A stretch of DNA of 64,000 nt from Reticulascus tulasneorum (lineage: Eukaryota > Ascomycota > Sordariomycetes > Glomerellales > Reticulascaceae): the NCBI GenBank assembly GCA_001557505.1, contig LSAX01000003.1, positions 4,278,001 to 4,342,000 of the forward strand. Reading direction: 5' to 3'. Positions 11,474-23,347 of the stretch are shown here, piece after piece (position 1 is the stretch's first letter; each line of letters starts with the position of its first letter). The position numbers and the translations under genes are program-made. The notes below the pieces were generated by a model, which was given only the letters and a program-made list of their open reading frames with translations, did not search any database and was not told where the DNA came from.

Positions 11474-11957
11474 TCAGCCCAATAGGGCGGCGCCGCCGGA
11501 CTCGACCGCCTCGATCTCGGAGAGGTCAATTGGCGCCCGTCGAAACCTCGCGGGAAGCTCGGAGCGATCGAACAAGATGCCCTTGGGGGGCGCTACCGGT
11601 CCGAGCTCGTGGCCGGAGGTGCCGCCAATGCCGGCCTCTGCGCTCCTGATCGTCTTCTGCAGCGGGCCATGCTGCTGGGCGTGGTCGCGGTAGGAGCTGA
11701 AGGAGACGTGCTTGGAGGACCCGGAACCCGAGTCGCCGTAGCCACCCCAGTTCTGAGGCAGCTCGCCAGATGGAGAGGCTGGGTGCGGGTGTGGTGAATG
11801 GTCGAGGGAGGCTAAGGGGAGAGGTTAGCATGCGCGATATGACAGCTTCAGTGAGGGGTAGGAACATACCAGGAATGCTCCTTCGTCCGATGAACTTGAT
11901 GCTAGGCGTGCGCTCGGCATGAGCAGCAGCCTGTCGGAGGACCTTTGTGGTGAACAT
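11474..11957 (-). CDS. KGD4: 2-oxoglutarate dehydrogenase adaptor subunit Kgd4 / Ymr31, 141 aa
   Basis: Exons 11870-11957 and 11474-11811, with a 58-nt intron (donor GTATGT, acceptor CCTTAG). The short first exon encodes a mitochondrial presequence-like start and the conserved SIKFIGRRSIP. Exon 2 resumes with LDHSPHPHP, then Gly/Ser-rich low complexity, and ends with ELPARFRR...LSEIEAVESGGA. This N- and C-terminal pair is characteristic of Kgd4/Ymr31 (MRPS36 family), first listed as a mitochondrial small ribosomal subunit protein and later shown to tether the E3 component of 2-oxoglutarate dehydrogenase to the complex. The family is short and disordered between the two motifs, as here. Predicted site: mitochondrial matrix. 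Confidence 0.88.
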
Positions 11958-14587
11958 GTTTGTGTCGTGTGCGTGAGTGTTGCGTGGACGTGGGAGTGTG
12001 AAGGGTAGTCCCGAAATGGTCCGGTCGAAGGAGCCGCTGCCTTTTTGTCCTTTCCTATTGATGGGCCAGAAACTCGGGAGCCCAGATCGAAAAGTCTAAA
12101 TTATGGATATGAGAGCTTGAGGCGTTGTCGCGCGCAAGGCAACGGAGCTCTGCTTGCAGGTGTCGGAGGTGAAGAAGCGATGATGCGGTGGCACACGACA
12201 AGGTGCCGGAGGACGAGGTTTTTATCAAATGGAGGAAATTTTCACAAGCTCTGCACAACAGGCCCCCCAGAGGTCGGGGTCGACCCCAGGCTCAGACGAA
12301 AAATCCGATTTGATTAATTACCACGTTAAATGACAGCTGAGTTGGGTGGGCTGCAGTGGACGGTCAGTCGTTCGTGGGGAGCATGGGCCTGGCCAGGGGC
12401 TGGACTTTGCGGGTTTTAGCGACTTTAGCGCTTTCCGAGACTCCGAGCCTCGGGGGGCTTTCACAATTTCTCTACCTACCTTATTGAAGGCCCATTTTCC
12501 CATCCATGATCCCATCATAGGTCTCCAACTGGGCTCTTAATGCCAACTATTATGCACAGTTTTCTCCAACTCCCATCTTATCTTACCATTTCCCCCTCAT
12601 TGCGCATTGCAGTGGACTGTAGTTACTCCGCTTCTCACATGAAAAGTCTGTGGATCTGGACCTCTCTCTCTCTCTCCCCTCCTCTAACACATGTGCCCGC
12701 GTATGCTCTCCCGCGCATCGTCAAGCCTCCGATGAAGTGCATGATAATCATTGAGCGTGGCTTCTTATCTTTGCAAGCAATACAGTGTGTAGTGCAGTCC
12801 TGCATTTTCGATTGGAAGCTGTCTACGGGGCACATATGCCTCAGCAGAGTTTTCCCTGATCCTGCAGACTGGCCTTCTCGATCTAAAGTGCCTCGGACAC
12901 CGCGATGGTCCAACCCGTTCGTTTCAACCACCTCACCTCAGCTCACCTCCACGAGGCCACGAGGAGATAATCCACTCTTTGCCGCATAGTCCGGCACCCC
13001 AATTAAACATGCAGCGAAAAAGGTGTTGCAAGAAACGGTCTGCATCGAACGATCCCATGCCAAAGCTGCATGATTTCTTCTAGCCTGGCACGAAATAACC
13101 TCGGGCAAATCCAGGGCCACACTGATTGGTTTCAGGGTGCTGCAAGTCGCTGCTTTGGACGCTGCGGGATGGGGGGGGAAAAGCACACCATGCATGCAAT
13201 GCCCAACCAGCCTTATCCCCCTCCACATCCCCCCCACGCACTGAACTAATTGGGTATGTAATTATGTAGTCCGTAGGTCAATCTGTATTCTGGGCTGGGA
13301 CGAAGAAGAAGTTTCTGCATTTTGTGGGGAACCATGGCATAATGCCCGTGGGGCAGCACGCACTCACGCACATTATTCGGACCTGGCCGATTGTCCCCGA
13401 TAACGGGACTCGGAGGAACGCGACTGTCGTGTGATGTTGATGAAAAGGTTTTTTCTTCTTGTTTTTCTTTTCTTGCTGTGCTCGATGAGGCTCTGATCGG
13501 ACCTGGATCATCATCACAGCCGTTCTACGGAGTCGTTCTACGGCCTCAACGAACAATGAAGTTTCGATATTGCGCTGTGTTGGGTCCGTTGCCATACGTC
13601 CCCACGCAGGGTCAAATCGCAGGACTGAGGCAGCCACACAACGCTAGTGTTGGGAGGAATACTGACATCTAGCAAAGGGCTTCCTGATGAGTCGCACGCC
13701 CCACAGGCGCAGTTGTTCAGATCAATGATTAGCGCCGACCACACGTATAAGGAAATGTATGGCACCTAGAATTCCTGATATCTCACAGGCTGCCCTGCCG
13801 GCAGCGACATGGGGTAGTTCGATGTTGCTTTCCCACCGTATTGTACGCAGTAGATGTCATGATTGGAGCCTTTACGTACGCAGACCTGTATGAATCCCAT
13901 CCCCACCTTCATCAACTATCCCAGTAGTCACCGCGTAGTCACCGCGTAGTCTCCTCTGCATCAATGAGCCACAAATGGACTCCAAATGAAAGCGCCCAGA
14001 ATTCGGGCAAGGTAGCATGTGATTTTGGGCTACGGCAAAATCGATCCGCTTTGGGCATGAGTGGATCATATGCGAAACGGTGTAAGACAACAAAGTTAAC
14101 TTCAGCAGAGTTGATAGACAAAACACGCCCTTTTAGAAGCTGACTGTTAGAATCATGCTTGTGTCTACGAAAGAAAATTCAGAATCTATCAAGTCTACCT
14201 CTATACTTGCGTATTTGGCATTGAGGACAACGGGAAGAGTTCCATGCACAGGATTTCGAAGATTGATTGTGTATGTCCGTCCGTCACCTCCGAAAGTCGG
14301 GAAGAGGGAAAAAGAAGAAAAGATTGCCTAAAACTTAATCCTATAGGAAGCGGTGAACTCTCATTGGGGCCACAATGCGCCTGCTACCATAAAATGAGGT
14401 GGTCTAAGACAATCTGTGAGGCTTGTTATACAATAAACGCCAATCTAAGACTCGGCAATCTGTACGTCCTCCCTTGCAACTCTTTCACTACGCGTGCTCT
14501 TGATACTTTGTTGTCTTCCGTTACATTTAAGGAACGCCACCGCGGCATTCGATACTGTTCGTCGTTTGTCCCTTCGCCTACTTCATA
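11958..14587. other. 2.6 kb divergent intergenic region
   Basis: Lies between KGD4 (minus) and the MFS gene (plus). Only short unconvincing open frames occur. It holds CT-rich stretches (for example 12660-12680), an 11-bp tandem repeat at 13924-13951 and presumably both promoters. Confidence 0.5.
13924..13951 (+). repeat. 11-bp tandem repeat, 2.5 copies
   Basis: The unit gtagtcaccgc occurs twice in a row and is followed by a third partial copy (gtagtc). Intergenic. Confidence 0.85.
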
Positions 14588-16377
14588 ATGTCGCCAGATA
14601 CACCAGGGGCCATGCCTGGATCGCTCGTTTCGGCCCCGGACACCGTAACAGAGGCCAGAGAAACAACGCCGCTCCTGAAGGGCAACACAGACGACGGAGG
14701 AGACTCGCGCAGCGTAATCTCTGATGCTTCCCCGTATCTGGGCGGCATCACTGCCACAAGCTTTTGGGGCGTGTTCTCGGTCATCATGTTCACCGTTGGT
14801 CTAGGGTGCTTCGACAAGACCATCATGGCCTCCGCACACCCCATCATCACTTCCGACTTTCACAGTTCGAATATGGCCTCTTGGCTTTCCACCGCATTCA
14901 TACTCACCTCGACTGCAACCCGGCCCATCATGGGACGACTGTCCACCACACTCGGCCGAAAACCGCCGTATATGTCTGCCTTGGTCCTGTTCCTGGCCGC
15001 CACGGTCTGGTGCGCATTAGCTCGGTCTATGATGAGCTTTATCTTTGCGAGGGCTGCCTGTGGTGTCGCCGTTGGCGCGTTGACCACCTTGGGCGTCATC
15101 ATGGTCAGCGACCTGGTGCCGGTAGAGATCAGGGGCTCGTATGAATGGTGCATAGATGTCGTCTACGGCCTCGCGTCAGTTGCGGGAGCCGCATCTGGGG
15201 GTGCGATAGCAGAAGCGGTTGGCTGGAGGTGGATCTTCGGCATGCAGGTCCCTCTCATCGCTGCTGGTCTCGCTATGGCCTTATTCCTGATTCCCAATGA
15301 TCTTGGAAGGATCCATCAGGACGGGTCCGGATGCGTCTTTCAAGCAATGAGAGGCTTCGATTATATTGGATCGCTGCTTCTAAGCTCGCTGCTGACTTTC
15401 ATGATTCTCGGCCTTGTGATTAAGAAACCTTCCTTAAACCTCCCCTAGCTAATCTTTTGACAGAACTTAGGTGGAAACATATATCCATGGAGGCATCCAT
15501 TCGTGTTGACATCCCTCGCCTTCTTCGCGCTTCTCGTGCCGGCATTCCTTTATCACGAAGCCAGACACCCGGCTCCAATCTTGCCATTGGATCTGATTTT
15601 CAAATCGCCGCATAGTAACATTGTCATATCTAACTTCCTTCTTTTTGTCGTTTTCAGCGCGGTCATCTTCAACGTGCCCATATTCTTCCGCGCCGTCCTC
15701 TTCGAAACCGCTTCGAAGACCGGGCTCCGCCTGATAGTCATTTTCAGCACTTCTGCAATCACTGGGGCGGTGACGGGGGTCTTGGTTACCCATACCCGCC
15801 GCCTCAAGTGGCCGTTGATGCTGGGGTCGACTCAAATTTTACTAGGCACTATCGCCATCGCATTCGGGATGAAACGAGGCATTCATCCCATCTGGTACTC
15901 ATTGTCTCTGCTGCCAGCCAGCCTCGGCGAGGGCTTCTCCGTTCCCAGTAGCACGCTGGCGATGCTTAGTGTTAGTACACAACAGCAGCAGGCCGTATCC
16001 ATATCTATCCTGATGCTCTGGCGTTCCATCGGTACTGTGACGGGTGTGGCGCTCTCGAGCCTGTTGCTGCAGAACTCTTTGATCCATTATCTAGAGAAAC
16101 TCGTCACAGGGCCCGATAAGGATCAGGTATTTGCCGCATCCCCACCGACGCCCCATGCTTGGATACTGGTAGCTAACATGACTTGCAGATCATCTTCAAG
16201 GTCCGAGAGTCGCTTGACACCATCATGACTCTGGAGCAGCCGTATCGAAACCAGGCAGTAGATGCGTATGCCAATGCTTTGAAACTGACATTTCTGAGTT
16301 CTATAGTTCCCGCAGCACTTATGGTAGCTGTAATTTTACCCCTAAACGTGCCGCGGCTTGGAAGGAAAAAGGGTTAG
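14588..16377 (+). CDS. MFS transporter, DHA2/VBA type, 559 aa
   Basis: Three exons: 14588-15415, 15464-16126 and 16189-16377. Intron 1 (GTGATT...branch GCTAAT...TGACAG) restores the family signature MILGLNLGGNIYPW; intron 2 is GTATTT...GCTAAC...TTGCAG. A polar N-terminus (about 50 residues, with TTPLL) precedes repeated hydrophobic segments consistent with a 14-helix DHA2 transporter. Motif A-like GRLSTTLGRKPPY follows helix 2, and GWRWIFGMQVP lies near helix 6. Relatives include vacuolar basic amino acid permeases (Vba) and multidrug/H+ antiporters. Substrate cannot be read from sequence. No biosynthetic cluster surrounds it, so a secondary-metabolite export role has no support here. Confidence 0.92.
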
Positions 16378-16897
16378 TCACGTCAGGCGTTGAGGGAGAT
16401 GCATACGCACTGTACAGGGCGGGACCCGCAAGCGTATATTTAGCATCGTGGCGAGATGTTGAAAGACTGATGTGTTACATGCTTGCTCTGTTCATCGGAT
16501 CGCTTCGTTCAGTTGAGATGAATTCATGCTGCGTAAGCAATAACTTCATGGCCACACGGGGACACAAAGCAAGGCAGCCAACAGGCTGGAGGGCTTCCAA
16601 CATATTTGTCATTCAGATTGTTAATGAACTAAATCTCTTTGGAGAAGAAATGACGAAGATCTGTTTACTGTCTCTCCACAGGGTTCTTATAAAGAGGCAC
16701 ACTGGTCTTGATAACGGTAAACATGAGGCGGACGACCACGTAACTTTAAACAAAGCCAGCTCGCAGTTTCTTGTCTTTCAAGTACTCATATTCAGGCATC
16801 GATTCTTGACTAGTTTCTCAATATTTTCCGCCGCAGGAGCTCGAAAGTTGCTCCTCATATTTTCCTTCATACTTGGCAATACTCTAATAGCCCAAAT
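16378..16897. other. convergent intergenic region
   Basis: About 520 bp between the 3' ends of the MFS gene and the HeLo-DUF7580 gene. An open frame crosses it on the plus strand but looks random. Confidence 0.5.
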
Positions 16898-19001
16898 TTA
16901 TAGTGATCTCCTGATCTCGTCCAGAGCATTGTCACTCTTCTCCAAGCTTTGAGAAAGGCGTTGCAGTGCCCACGCGATCTCCTCAATAAACTGCGACGTG
17001 GCACTATGTGGGTTTTCTCGCTGAGACGTGCCATCCGAGAGACATATCTCCACAATTTCCCTAATGCTAGGTCCGCACAGCTGCTGTATCTTGCTAAAGG
17101 ACTCCTTCGCCCTGCGACATGCGTCTGCCAACCCAGACTGGGAGGCAGCATGCTCGAGCAAGGTGCCACTGGTGATTTGGTATAGAAGAACGCCCAGTTC
17201 TTGATTGAGGTTGATCTTCTCTTGATCTTCCCTCGTTCGAGGAGTTAAGCCTCCGGGTATCCTTGGAGCAGGAGGGATGCCGAATCTATGATCAAGCCAC
17301 GGCGTCCTAAAACATGTCTGAGTCCAAGACGACGGAGAAAGAGAATCTGCTGGGTCGTCGTATGCCTGCCTGAAGAAGCGGTAGTTGCTTGGCTTCCGTG
17401 GTGAAGGCCCGAAATTGACTGAGGAAAAGTGAATGTGCGCGAGAGCAATCTTTGCTGCAAGTTGAATGCGCTCTTTCGGTCGGAATCCGTCAACATCTTC
17501 AAGCACGTCAGCTAGACTTTTCCCTTCTAATACAGAAGCCCCGCGAGCAACAATCCGGCGAATATTATAGATCCGGTCAGAAGCGAACGTGATATTTCCG
17601 ATATCCTGGAAATTCTGGTTTGTCTCGTTGGTTTCCCTCTTTTGTAGCTGCTGCATCTGCGTTGATAAATTGGTGATCTCTTTGCCCTGGCGGCCCATCA
17701 GAATTGTGCCTCCGATTAAGAATTCAGCGTTCCTGGCGATCAAGGCGTCGCTTTTGCTAAACCCGGCTAACATGCTAGAAAAGACGCAGCTGGAGTCTTG
17801 ATTTAGTTCGACGAGAAGGTTGTTGTCTTCCATCCAACCCCGTGAATCCTCGTGGCTGGTTTCCAGCCGAATAGCGAATCGGAGATAGGACTCATTTTCC
17901 GGCTTGTTTACGAAGGAAATGGCGTTGTGAAGTCCTTTTAGGGATTGGCGCACTGTTTGTGTGTCAAGCATGATCCTTGGACGGCTGGAGGCTCCTGCCA
18001 GGACTTGCAGGTGGTCATTATATGCCAACGAAGGGAGCTTCTCTGTAAGGCTCCTGTTCAGTCGAGTGAGAATTTCTAGCTTTTGCTCGAAGTCCTCCTT
18101 ACCGTGATCGGCCCAGCCAATTCTCTTATATAGCTTGATGCGCTGAGCCTCTGCTATCCTTCTAGCCATCCTTTCTTTAGGCCCAAGCGGAATGGACACC
18201 GATTTGGAATTTTTTGCCTCTACCGTCTTGCCTTGCTCGGCTGTCAATACAACCCGTGGAAGTCGTCGGCTGTGGCCGGTGACCTCTGGCTGAGAGTTTG
18301 ATGGTGGAAACGCTGAAGAGTCTTTCGCGAGAGAGCCTGTTTCAGCAGGAGATTGAGCGATTTCTTGCACGTCATCATTCGGGGATGCTTGGTCCCTAAA
18401 GGCGGCAGCCGTAAACGTGTGAAAGGTTTCTATGTCACCAGACAATCTCAATCGCCTTTTCGAGCTGAGACTCGTCTTCTTTGTAGCCGGAGGGCTAGGG
18501 CCACCCCCCCCCCCCCCCCCGTTTGGTCCTCTAGTCGGTTGTCAGATACCTCCTGCTTTGCAGTGCGTTGGGAATCTTGACTTGGAACTCTGCCAGAGGA
18601 CATAGTGGTCTCTTCACCTCGCTCCGTAGCTGTCAAAGAATATATGCTAAAAATTCCTCCAGAGTGTTAGCGGCTGGCTTGCCTTCGAGATCGTATGAAC
18701 GGACCAGCTCATAACATTCGTTGAAGATGCGCACCATTGTGAAAATATGCGTCTCAATAAGCTCTTTACGGTTTTGCTGTTCATGGGACCATTCTGCTAA
18801 GTTCTCCGTTAGATACACAGGAAGTAGCACTAATGATCGATCGAAAGCAAATTCTTCGACCCGAAGACAAGTTAGCGAAGACTGGAAGTCCATGCCGAAT
18901 GTCGTTATGGTCCGATATGCCTTCCATAAAGCTCGGCGGCGGGTGTAGATAGGGTCCAAAATAGCAATTGCAGCCAAGGTTACGCCAATAGGATCGGCCA
19001 T
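16898..19001 (-). pseudogene. HeLo-domain + DUF7580 protein gene, frame broken at a homopolymer
   Basis: Exon 1 is 18683-19001 and exon 2 18629-16898 if a 53-nt GC-AG intron (AAG|GCAAGC, branch GCTAAC, acceptor GACAG) is accepted. Exon 1 encodes an N-terminal HeLo-type (prion-inhibition and propagation) domain beginning MADPIGVTLAAIAILDPI. The long 3' part, from about 17500 down, matches DUF7580: RRIVARGASVLEG, ERIQLAAKIALAHIH, LDHRFGIPPAP and NQELGVLLYQIT. A run of 17 C at 18504-18520 sits between them in a Gly/Ser/Pro linker, and the reading frames on its two sides differ by one base. This may be a sequencing or assembly error, an allelic slippage mutation, or a truly dead gene. HeLo proteins act in heterokaryon incompatibility and regulated cell death; the function of DUF7580 fusions is not established. 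Confidence 0.72.
18504..18520 (+). repeat. poly-C run, 17 bp, inside HeLo-DUF7580 gene
   Basis: Seventeen consecutive C (G on the coding strand) encode a poly-Gly linker. The run is at the exact point where the reading frame of the host gene breaks. Confidence 0.95.
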
Positions 19002-19932
19002 TTTATATCCAGCCCAAGAACGATACATGAGTTCAGGTCGGATGTCGACCAAGTGAATAGAAGTATCAAGAATCTTATAAGCAATGAGTAGCAGCCGAAT
19101 CAGTAGTCAGTCCAGCCGGACGCTGGCCACTTCGAAAACAGGTGGTTGGCCATGCCCACCACCATTGGGCGCCTTCACACAAGGCTGTGAACACGTGCCG
19201 TTTCGCCATTGGGTTTGACGCCGTGATCTCATATATCCTGGCTGGGGCTTGCACCCCCACCTGAATCATGGGTGCCATCCATGCGAGCCGCGATGAATTT
19301 TACGTCACGCCGTCTTCTTCCCGTCACCGTCCACGAAAGACAAACACAAAATGGAATGGACCAGAGAAGCAATGGTTCTTCTGGAAGCAGAACTTCTGCG
19401 CGAAAGGAAATGGGACGCCAGTTTTCCGGGGCATATCGGGCTTGGAGAAGACATTACTGGAGTTCATTTGGGTCTTCGAGAGAGGCTGCATGGATTAGGG
19501 TTGGCACTCTCGTTGGCTTCAGAAAGCGACACGAGCCATTCACGTCTGAGGCGTGTGACCGCAGCAATCAGGCCGTCGCTTTCATGAGACGAGATCATGC
19601 AAGGGCTCGCAACATGTCGACATCTAGGCGATGTATTATATGCAGTCCGACCTCCACATAATGCCCAATTTGAAGTATTGATCCAAAGAAATGCGACGAC
19701 GAACCATATGTTAGATTCTTTGTCGGCAAAGGTAGAGAAACAAATGGCGCTAAAAGAATACCGGAGAGAGGAAGAGGGTCTCCAACCGCCGTTATAGGCA
19801 TCATTCGCCAGACCCCCTATTCGTCCAGAGCCCAGTATAAAAAGCGAACGAAGCGGAGAATCAGTATTGATTCAGCATGGATATGAACTCTCGGTCGAGG
19901 GCCTAGGGATTCTTGGAGCGGTCATCAATAGC
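19002..19932. other. divergent intergenic region at the HeLo genes
   Basis: Several overlapping short open frames exist at 19270-19800 on the plus strand (one ends at 19797), but none shows a recognisable domain. A TATA-like TATAAAAA at 19836-19843 lies about 97 bp upstream of ATG 19933. Confidence 0.4.
19836..19843 (+). promoter_or_regulatory. TATA-like box upstream of small HeLo-like gene
   Basis: TATAAAAA is 97 bp upstream of the first usable ATG (19933) of the HeLo-like fragment, suggesting the fragment may once have been, or still be, a transcribed gene start. Confidence 0.3.
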
Positions 19933-20738
19933 ATGAGCATCCTGGCACTCCGGGATCGACTGCAAGTTTGGGGTATTGATCTCTTTGAAGGCAATGCAGG
20001 CTTGGATTCGATGTTCAAAGCCGAAGATGGCCCTAACAACTGGCCCGAGCTCGGTACCCGCATCTTCCGAGATACTTTCGTCAGGATTCTTATATATCTG
20101 GGTACAAGCTCGGAACATCACTTTTAAACCTTTGACTGATTTTGGCAAAGTTTATATTTATGACGCTGGAGACTCGGCAGTCAGCAGTTCGAAGGTTCCA
20201 AGAGAAACTTGCAAGCTTCCTCGACAGGGATGATATCCTTTATGAGATTCTTTACTATGTTGCATTGCGGACGGAACTGCTACGATCTGGTCGTGAACCT
20301 AGAACGCCAAGCGAAATAGATATCAGTCCCGCAACGGCTATAGCGACATGCCTGCTGCAAATTCAGGACGAGCTCGATACTCTCGACAACCTCGTCCCTG
20401 CTGTTGTATCCATGAGAATGGTCCACAGTCGGCACATTGACTGGACGAAGACACGCAAAGCTCATCAGGGCCTCAATGCCTTGGCTCTGGGGGACGAAGA
20501 CCTCCAACTTGCACAAGGAATCATTGCATCGCTCCGTGAACAGGAGAAACAGGACCTCCGAGAGAAGGAAAAATCCATGGCAGGTGCCTTGGCGACCCTT
20601 TTCGAGGAAGAAATGAAGCGGCTGAAAGAATGGCAAAACTCTAAGCAGAATGGGACAACAGCCGAATCTGCAGTACTGACTCGGCTCGGAGAAACACTTA
20701 GAGGCACAGTAGCCTACTGTATTTTTGCTCTTTACTGA
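19933..20738 (+). CDS. possible small HeLo-like gene or relic (two open blocks)
   Basis: Block 1 (19933-20127) contains ALRDRLQVWGIDLFEG followed by an Asp/Gly-rich turn and WPELGTRIFRDTFVRIL. The R-L-x-x-W-G core resembles the middle of HeLo domains, where a conserved Trp-Gly follows a basic helix. Upstream in the same frame EGLGILGAVIN also looks HeLo-like but has no ATG. Block 2 (20160-20738) encodes 192 residues, helical and charged, with a Lys/Glu-rich coiled-coil-like segment at about 130-175; no domain was recognised. An intron from about 20100 (GTACAA) to 20187 (GTCAG) would join the blocks in frame. A further open stretch to 20936 could be a third exon. Assignment to HeLo is tentative, and the two blocks may be unrelated. 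Confidence 0.3.
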
Positions 20739-22549
20739 CCAGAGGTGGTGCCAGGGACATCTACGAAAATTTCGGACGGTGTGGGTGTCGATGAATACAT
20801 GTCTCGACTTGGTCTTTCTACTCCAACGGAAGCTAAGGATAAATTTCTTGCTCCGCAATCCGAGACTTCGATGAACGCAGCCCTCGGTGCTTTCCGGACA
20901 TGTTTGTCTGAACTTGAAAGTCTCCCTGGAGGCTAATAAATAGCTACACAAACGTAACCTGGGAGACATGAGGAGACGAGTCGATCTGGGTTTCCCCTGT
21001 TTAATGTCAGTTGGCAATTGAGGGGAGGAGGAGCGGGAGGCTAGATATTTGGAGCAACAAGATCCTCTGACACTGAGAGGAACGCAACATACTGCGTTTA
21101 TATGATACTCAGATGATATTTGAGCTCAAACAAACTATGGATGGAAACCTACCACCGACTCTGCTTTGCCATTCAAAGAAGATAAGACCGTATATGGTAT
21201 TTTAAATCTTAGAGCGAACGCAAACTACTTGTGCCGATGAGATGCAGCTTCCATGGTAACAGACGGAAGATTAGGCGGTGAAGCTTGATATTTTATAACC
21301 TGGCATAATTACCACTTGATCTTATATACAAGGCTATTAAATATGTGTTCGATGAAATCATCACATAGATATACGTTGGTTAGAGGAACCCCTTAAGTTT
21401 ATATAAAGATATTAGCCAGGCTAAGTAGATTTCTTAACAGCAGATACCCAGTTTTAGTGGTGATTGTAGAGCCTTCGGCATCATACTCTCAGCAGGAGAT
21501 GTTTGGTTGAGAATCGAGTGCGAGAATCTTCAGCAACAACCTGGATGCAGTTCTTGGGTACGAAATCAGGTAGAATCGACGAGGTTTGGTAACATTCTGG
21601 TTACTCCACCAAAAGAAAAATTGGTGAGTTCAGGATGAAGGCGGTTGCAAATCGGTCTTTTCACGCCCTTCCATTGCAATCACCGCAGAGAGACGCTAAG
21701 CCCACTTTATAACTCATCGCTAGTATGTGTGGTTCCGATGGCAATCGGTGACGTCCTGGAGGTCCATCCTGCTGGAAGGTTAAATGAGCGACCAAGTGAA
21801 AACACACAGACTTTTAGAACTTAAGTACACTCTAACTGCGAAGGAGACATGGGGTTTCAGTGACGAGGCGTCCTAAAGTCACCTTTTAAGCTGCACGGGC
21901 TTGCAAGATTAACTCCATCCCTTCAGCGGCCCGTGTTGGTTACCTACTAATTCGTGTTTTTTCAGCAGAACTCTTGAAGGTGGATATATCCAATCGGCCT
22001 CGTGTTGGGTAGCAGTGAACTGATGGTTGGCGTCAGATCTCCCGCCTACCAGGGTCAGGGGCACCCTGGATGTTTGCAACTCGAGTATGTACCTCGATGT
22101 GATTTTTGGCCAATCAAGATGGTGAGACCCAGCCTAGCGTTATAAATAAGCACGGGGATGAGAGGGTCGATTCTACCTAAAGGGCAAGGGATAAAAAGTT
22201 ACCGTTTGTTCTTGGTCTAGCGTTCTTATTCTCTAAAAGTTTTACGATGCTTAAAATATCCGATATCTGGATAGACGTGTTGGAAAGGCACGTAGAGTAC
22301 CAGAATTGCTCCACTTTAAAAGCCCTCAAGTTACAAACAAATAGGGCATGTACTCATATGCATCTCAGCCCATGCAACAACCCGAACTTCATTAACTTGG
22401 TGCCCGTTTCTCGTATTCACGGTTTAGGCGATGCGTACTTCTCTGCCGAGCTTGCCGCCGGGTTGTCCTGCTTCTTCCTCGTTTGCGGGCTCCGCGGCCT
22501 TAGCAAGGGAGTAGTTCTTATGTATTGGAGTGGCACAGTATGCATCTAG
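20739..22549. other. AT-rich gene-free stretch inside the accessory island
   Basis: AT-rich compared with flanking genes, many TA-containing steps, no long frames. A 100-codon ATG frame at 22247-22549 has no recognisable features. Probably decayed sequence. Confidence 0.5.
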
Positions 22550-23347
22550 TCATCTCCAAATCATCCAGCCTCGTTCATTTTTCTTGACAGTGCCAAGCGC
22601 GAGATTCTGACCGGACTGGATCAAGTCCCCTTCCCACACCTCCCCAAACATCTCCGGCCGTCTCTCCTCCCTATAACACTGATTATCACACAGTCGCACC
22701 ATAACCTGTGGTACCACCTTCGGGATACGCCTCTCAGCATACTCACCCCACCAAGGATGATCTTCGTTAGGTATAAACTGGTCTATCCGTATGGAATACT
22801 ACTCTTTCGGTATAGGAGGCGTCCATACCGATTCTGGATCTATGTCTCCAAAGGGTTTGATATTATCTCCATTCTGCAAATATTTCCATGTAGCGACCTG
22901 TAACAGCCATCTGACTTTATTCTGCCATGACAGTACAGCTACGTAGAATACCAGGCTGAGGATGACATTGAACAACTTCTCTACGTGAAGCTCGGCTTCT
23001 TTTAAAGTAGGATCTGAATTGAAGAGCTTGTAAAATCGGCGTAGCTGAGGTATATCTTCGTAGTCGACTATTTGCACTGGGGCATCGGCTAGTAGGCCAA
23101 AGAGACCAGATGTCAGGGCGGCTGCCCTGTCAATATAGAGCGAGATGGTTACCACAGTCGTGTAAATAGTTTATTCTTCGGTGATATCTATAATTTGTCG
23201 GAGGTCCTCCGCCCTAGCATTTTCAAACGAGTTGTCTACTAGCATACTTGAGATAACAGATAACATAAAATCGATGTTAAATGATGGTGAAGAGTCTATC
23301 AGCTCTCTTAAATTGAAGGGATAGAGTAGATCCCCGACTAGGGATAT
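22550..23347 (-). pseudogene. pseudogene with two in-frame stops, family not recognised
   Basis: One reading frame runs about 266 codons on the minus strand and is interrupted only by TAA at 23171-23173 and TAG at 22799-22801, with no frameshift. The sequence between and after the stops is protein-like: LLADAPVQIVDYEDIP, LRRFYKLFNSDPTLKEAEL, a hydrophobic helix LFNVILSLVFYVAVLSW, then WTPPIPKE, and after the second stop FIPNEDHPWWGEYAERRIP. It ends at TGA 22550-22552. No ATG is evident at the 5' end, and more stops lie upstream of 23347. Both internal stops could arise from CAA/CAG by C-to-T change, as expected of repeat-induced point mutation. Product unknown. Confidence 0.6.

Noticed and set aside
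12540..12989. 149-codon plus-strand open frame
   Set aside because: Low-complexity, no domain and overlapped by equally long frames on the other strand.
22247..22549. 100-codon ATG frame in the AT-rich stretch
   Set aside because: No recognisable motif; adjoins the end of an antisense pseudogene and is probably chance.
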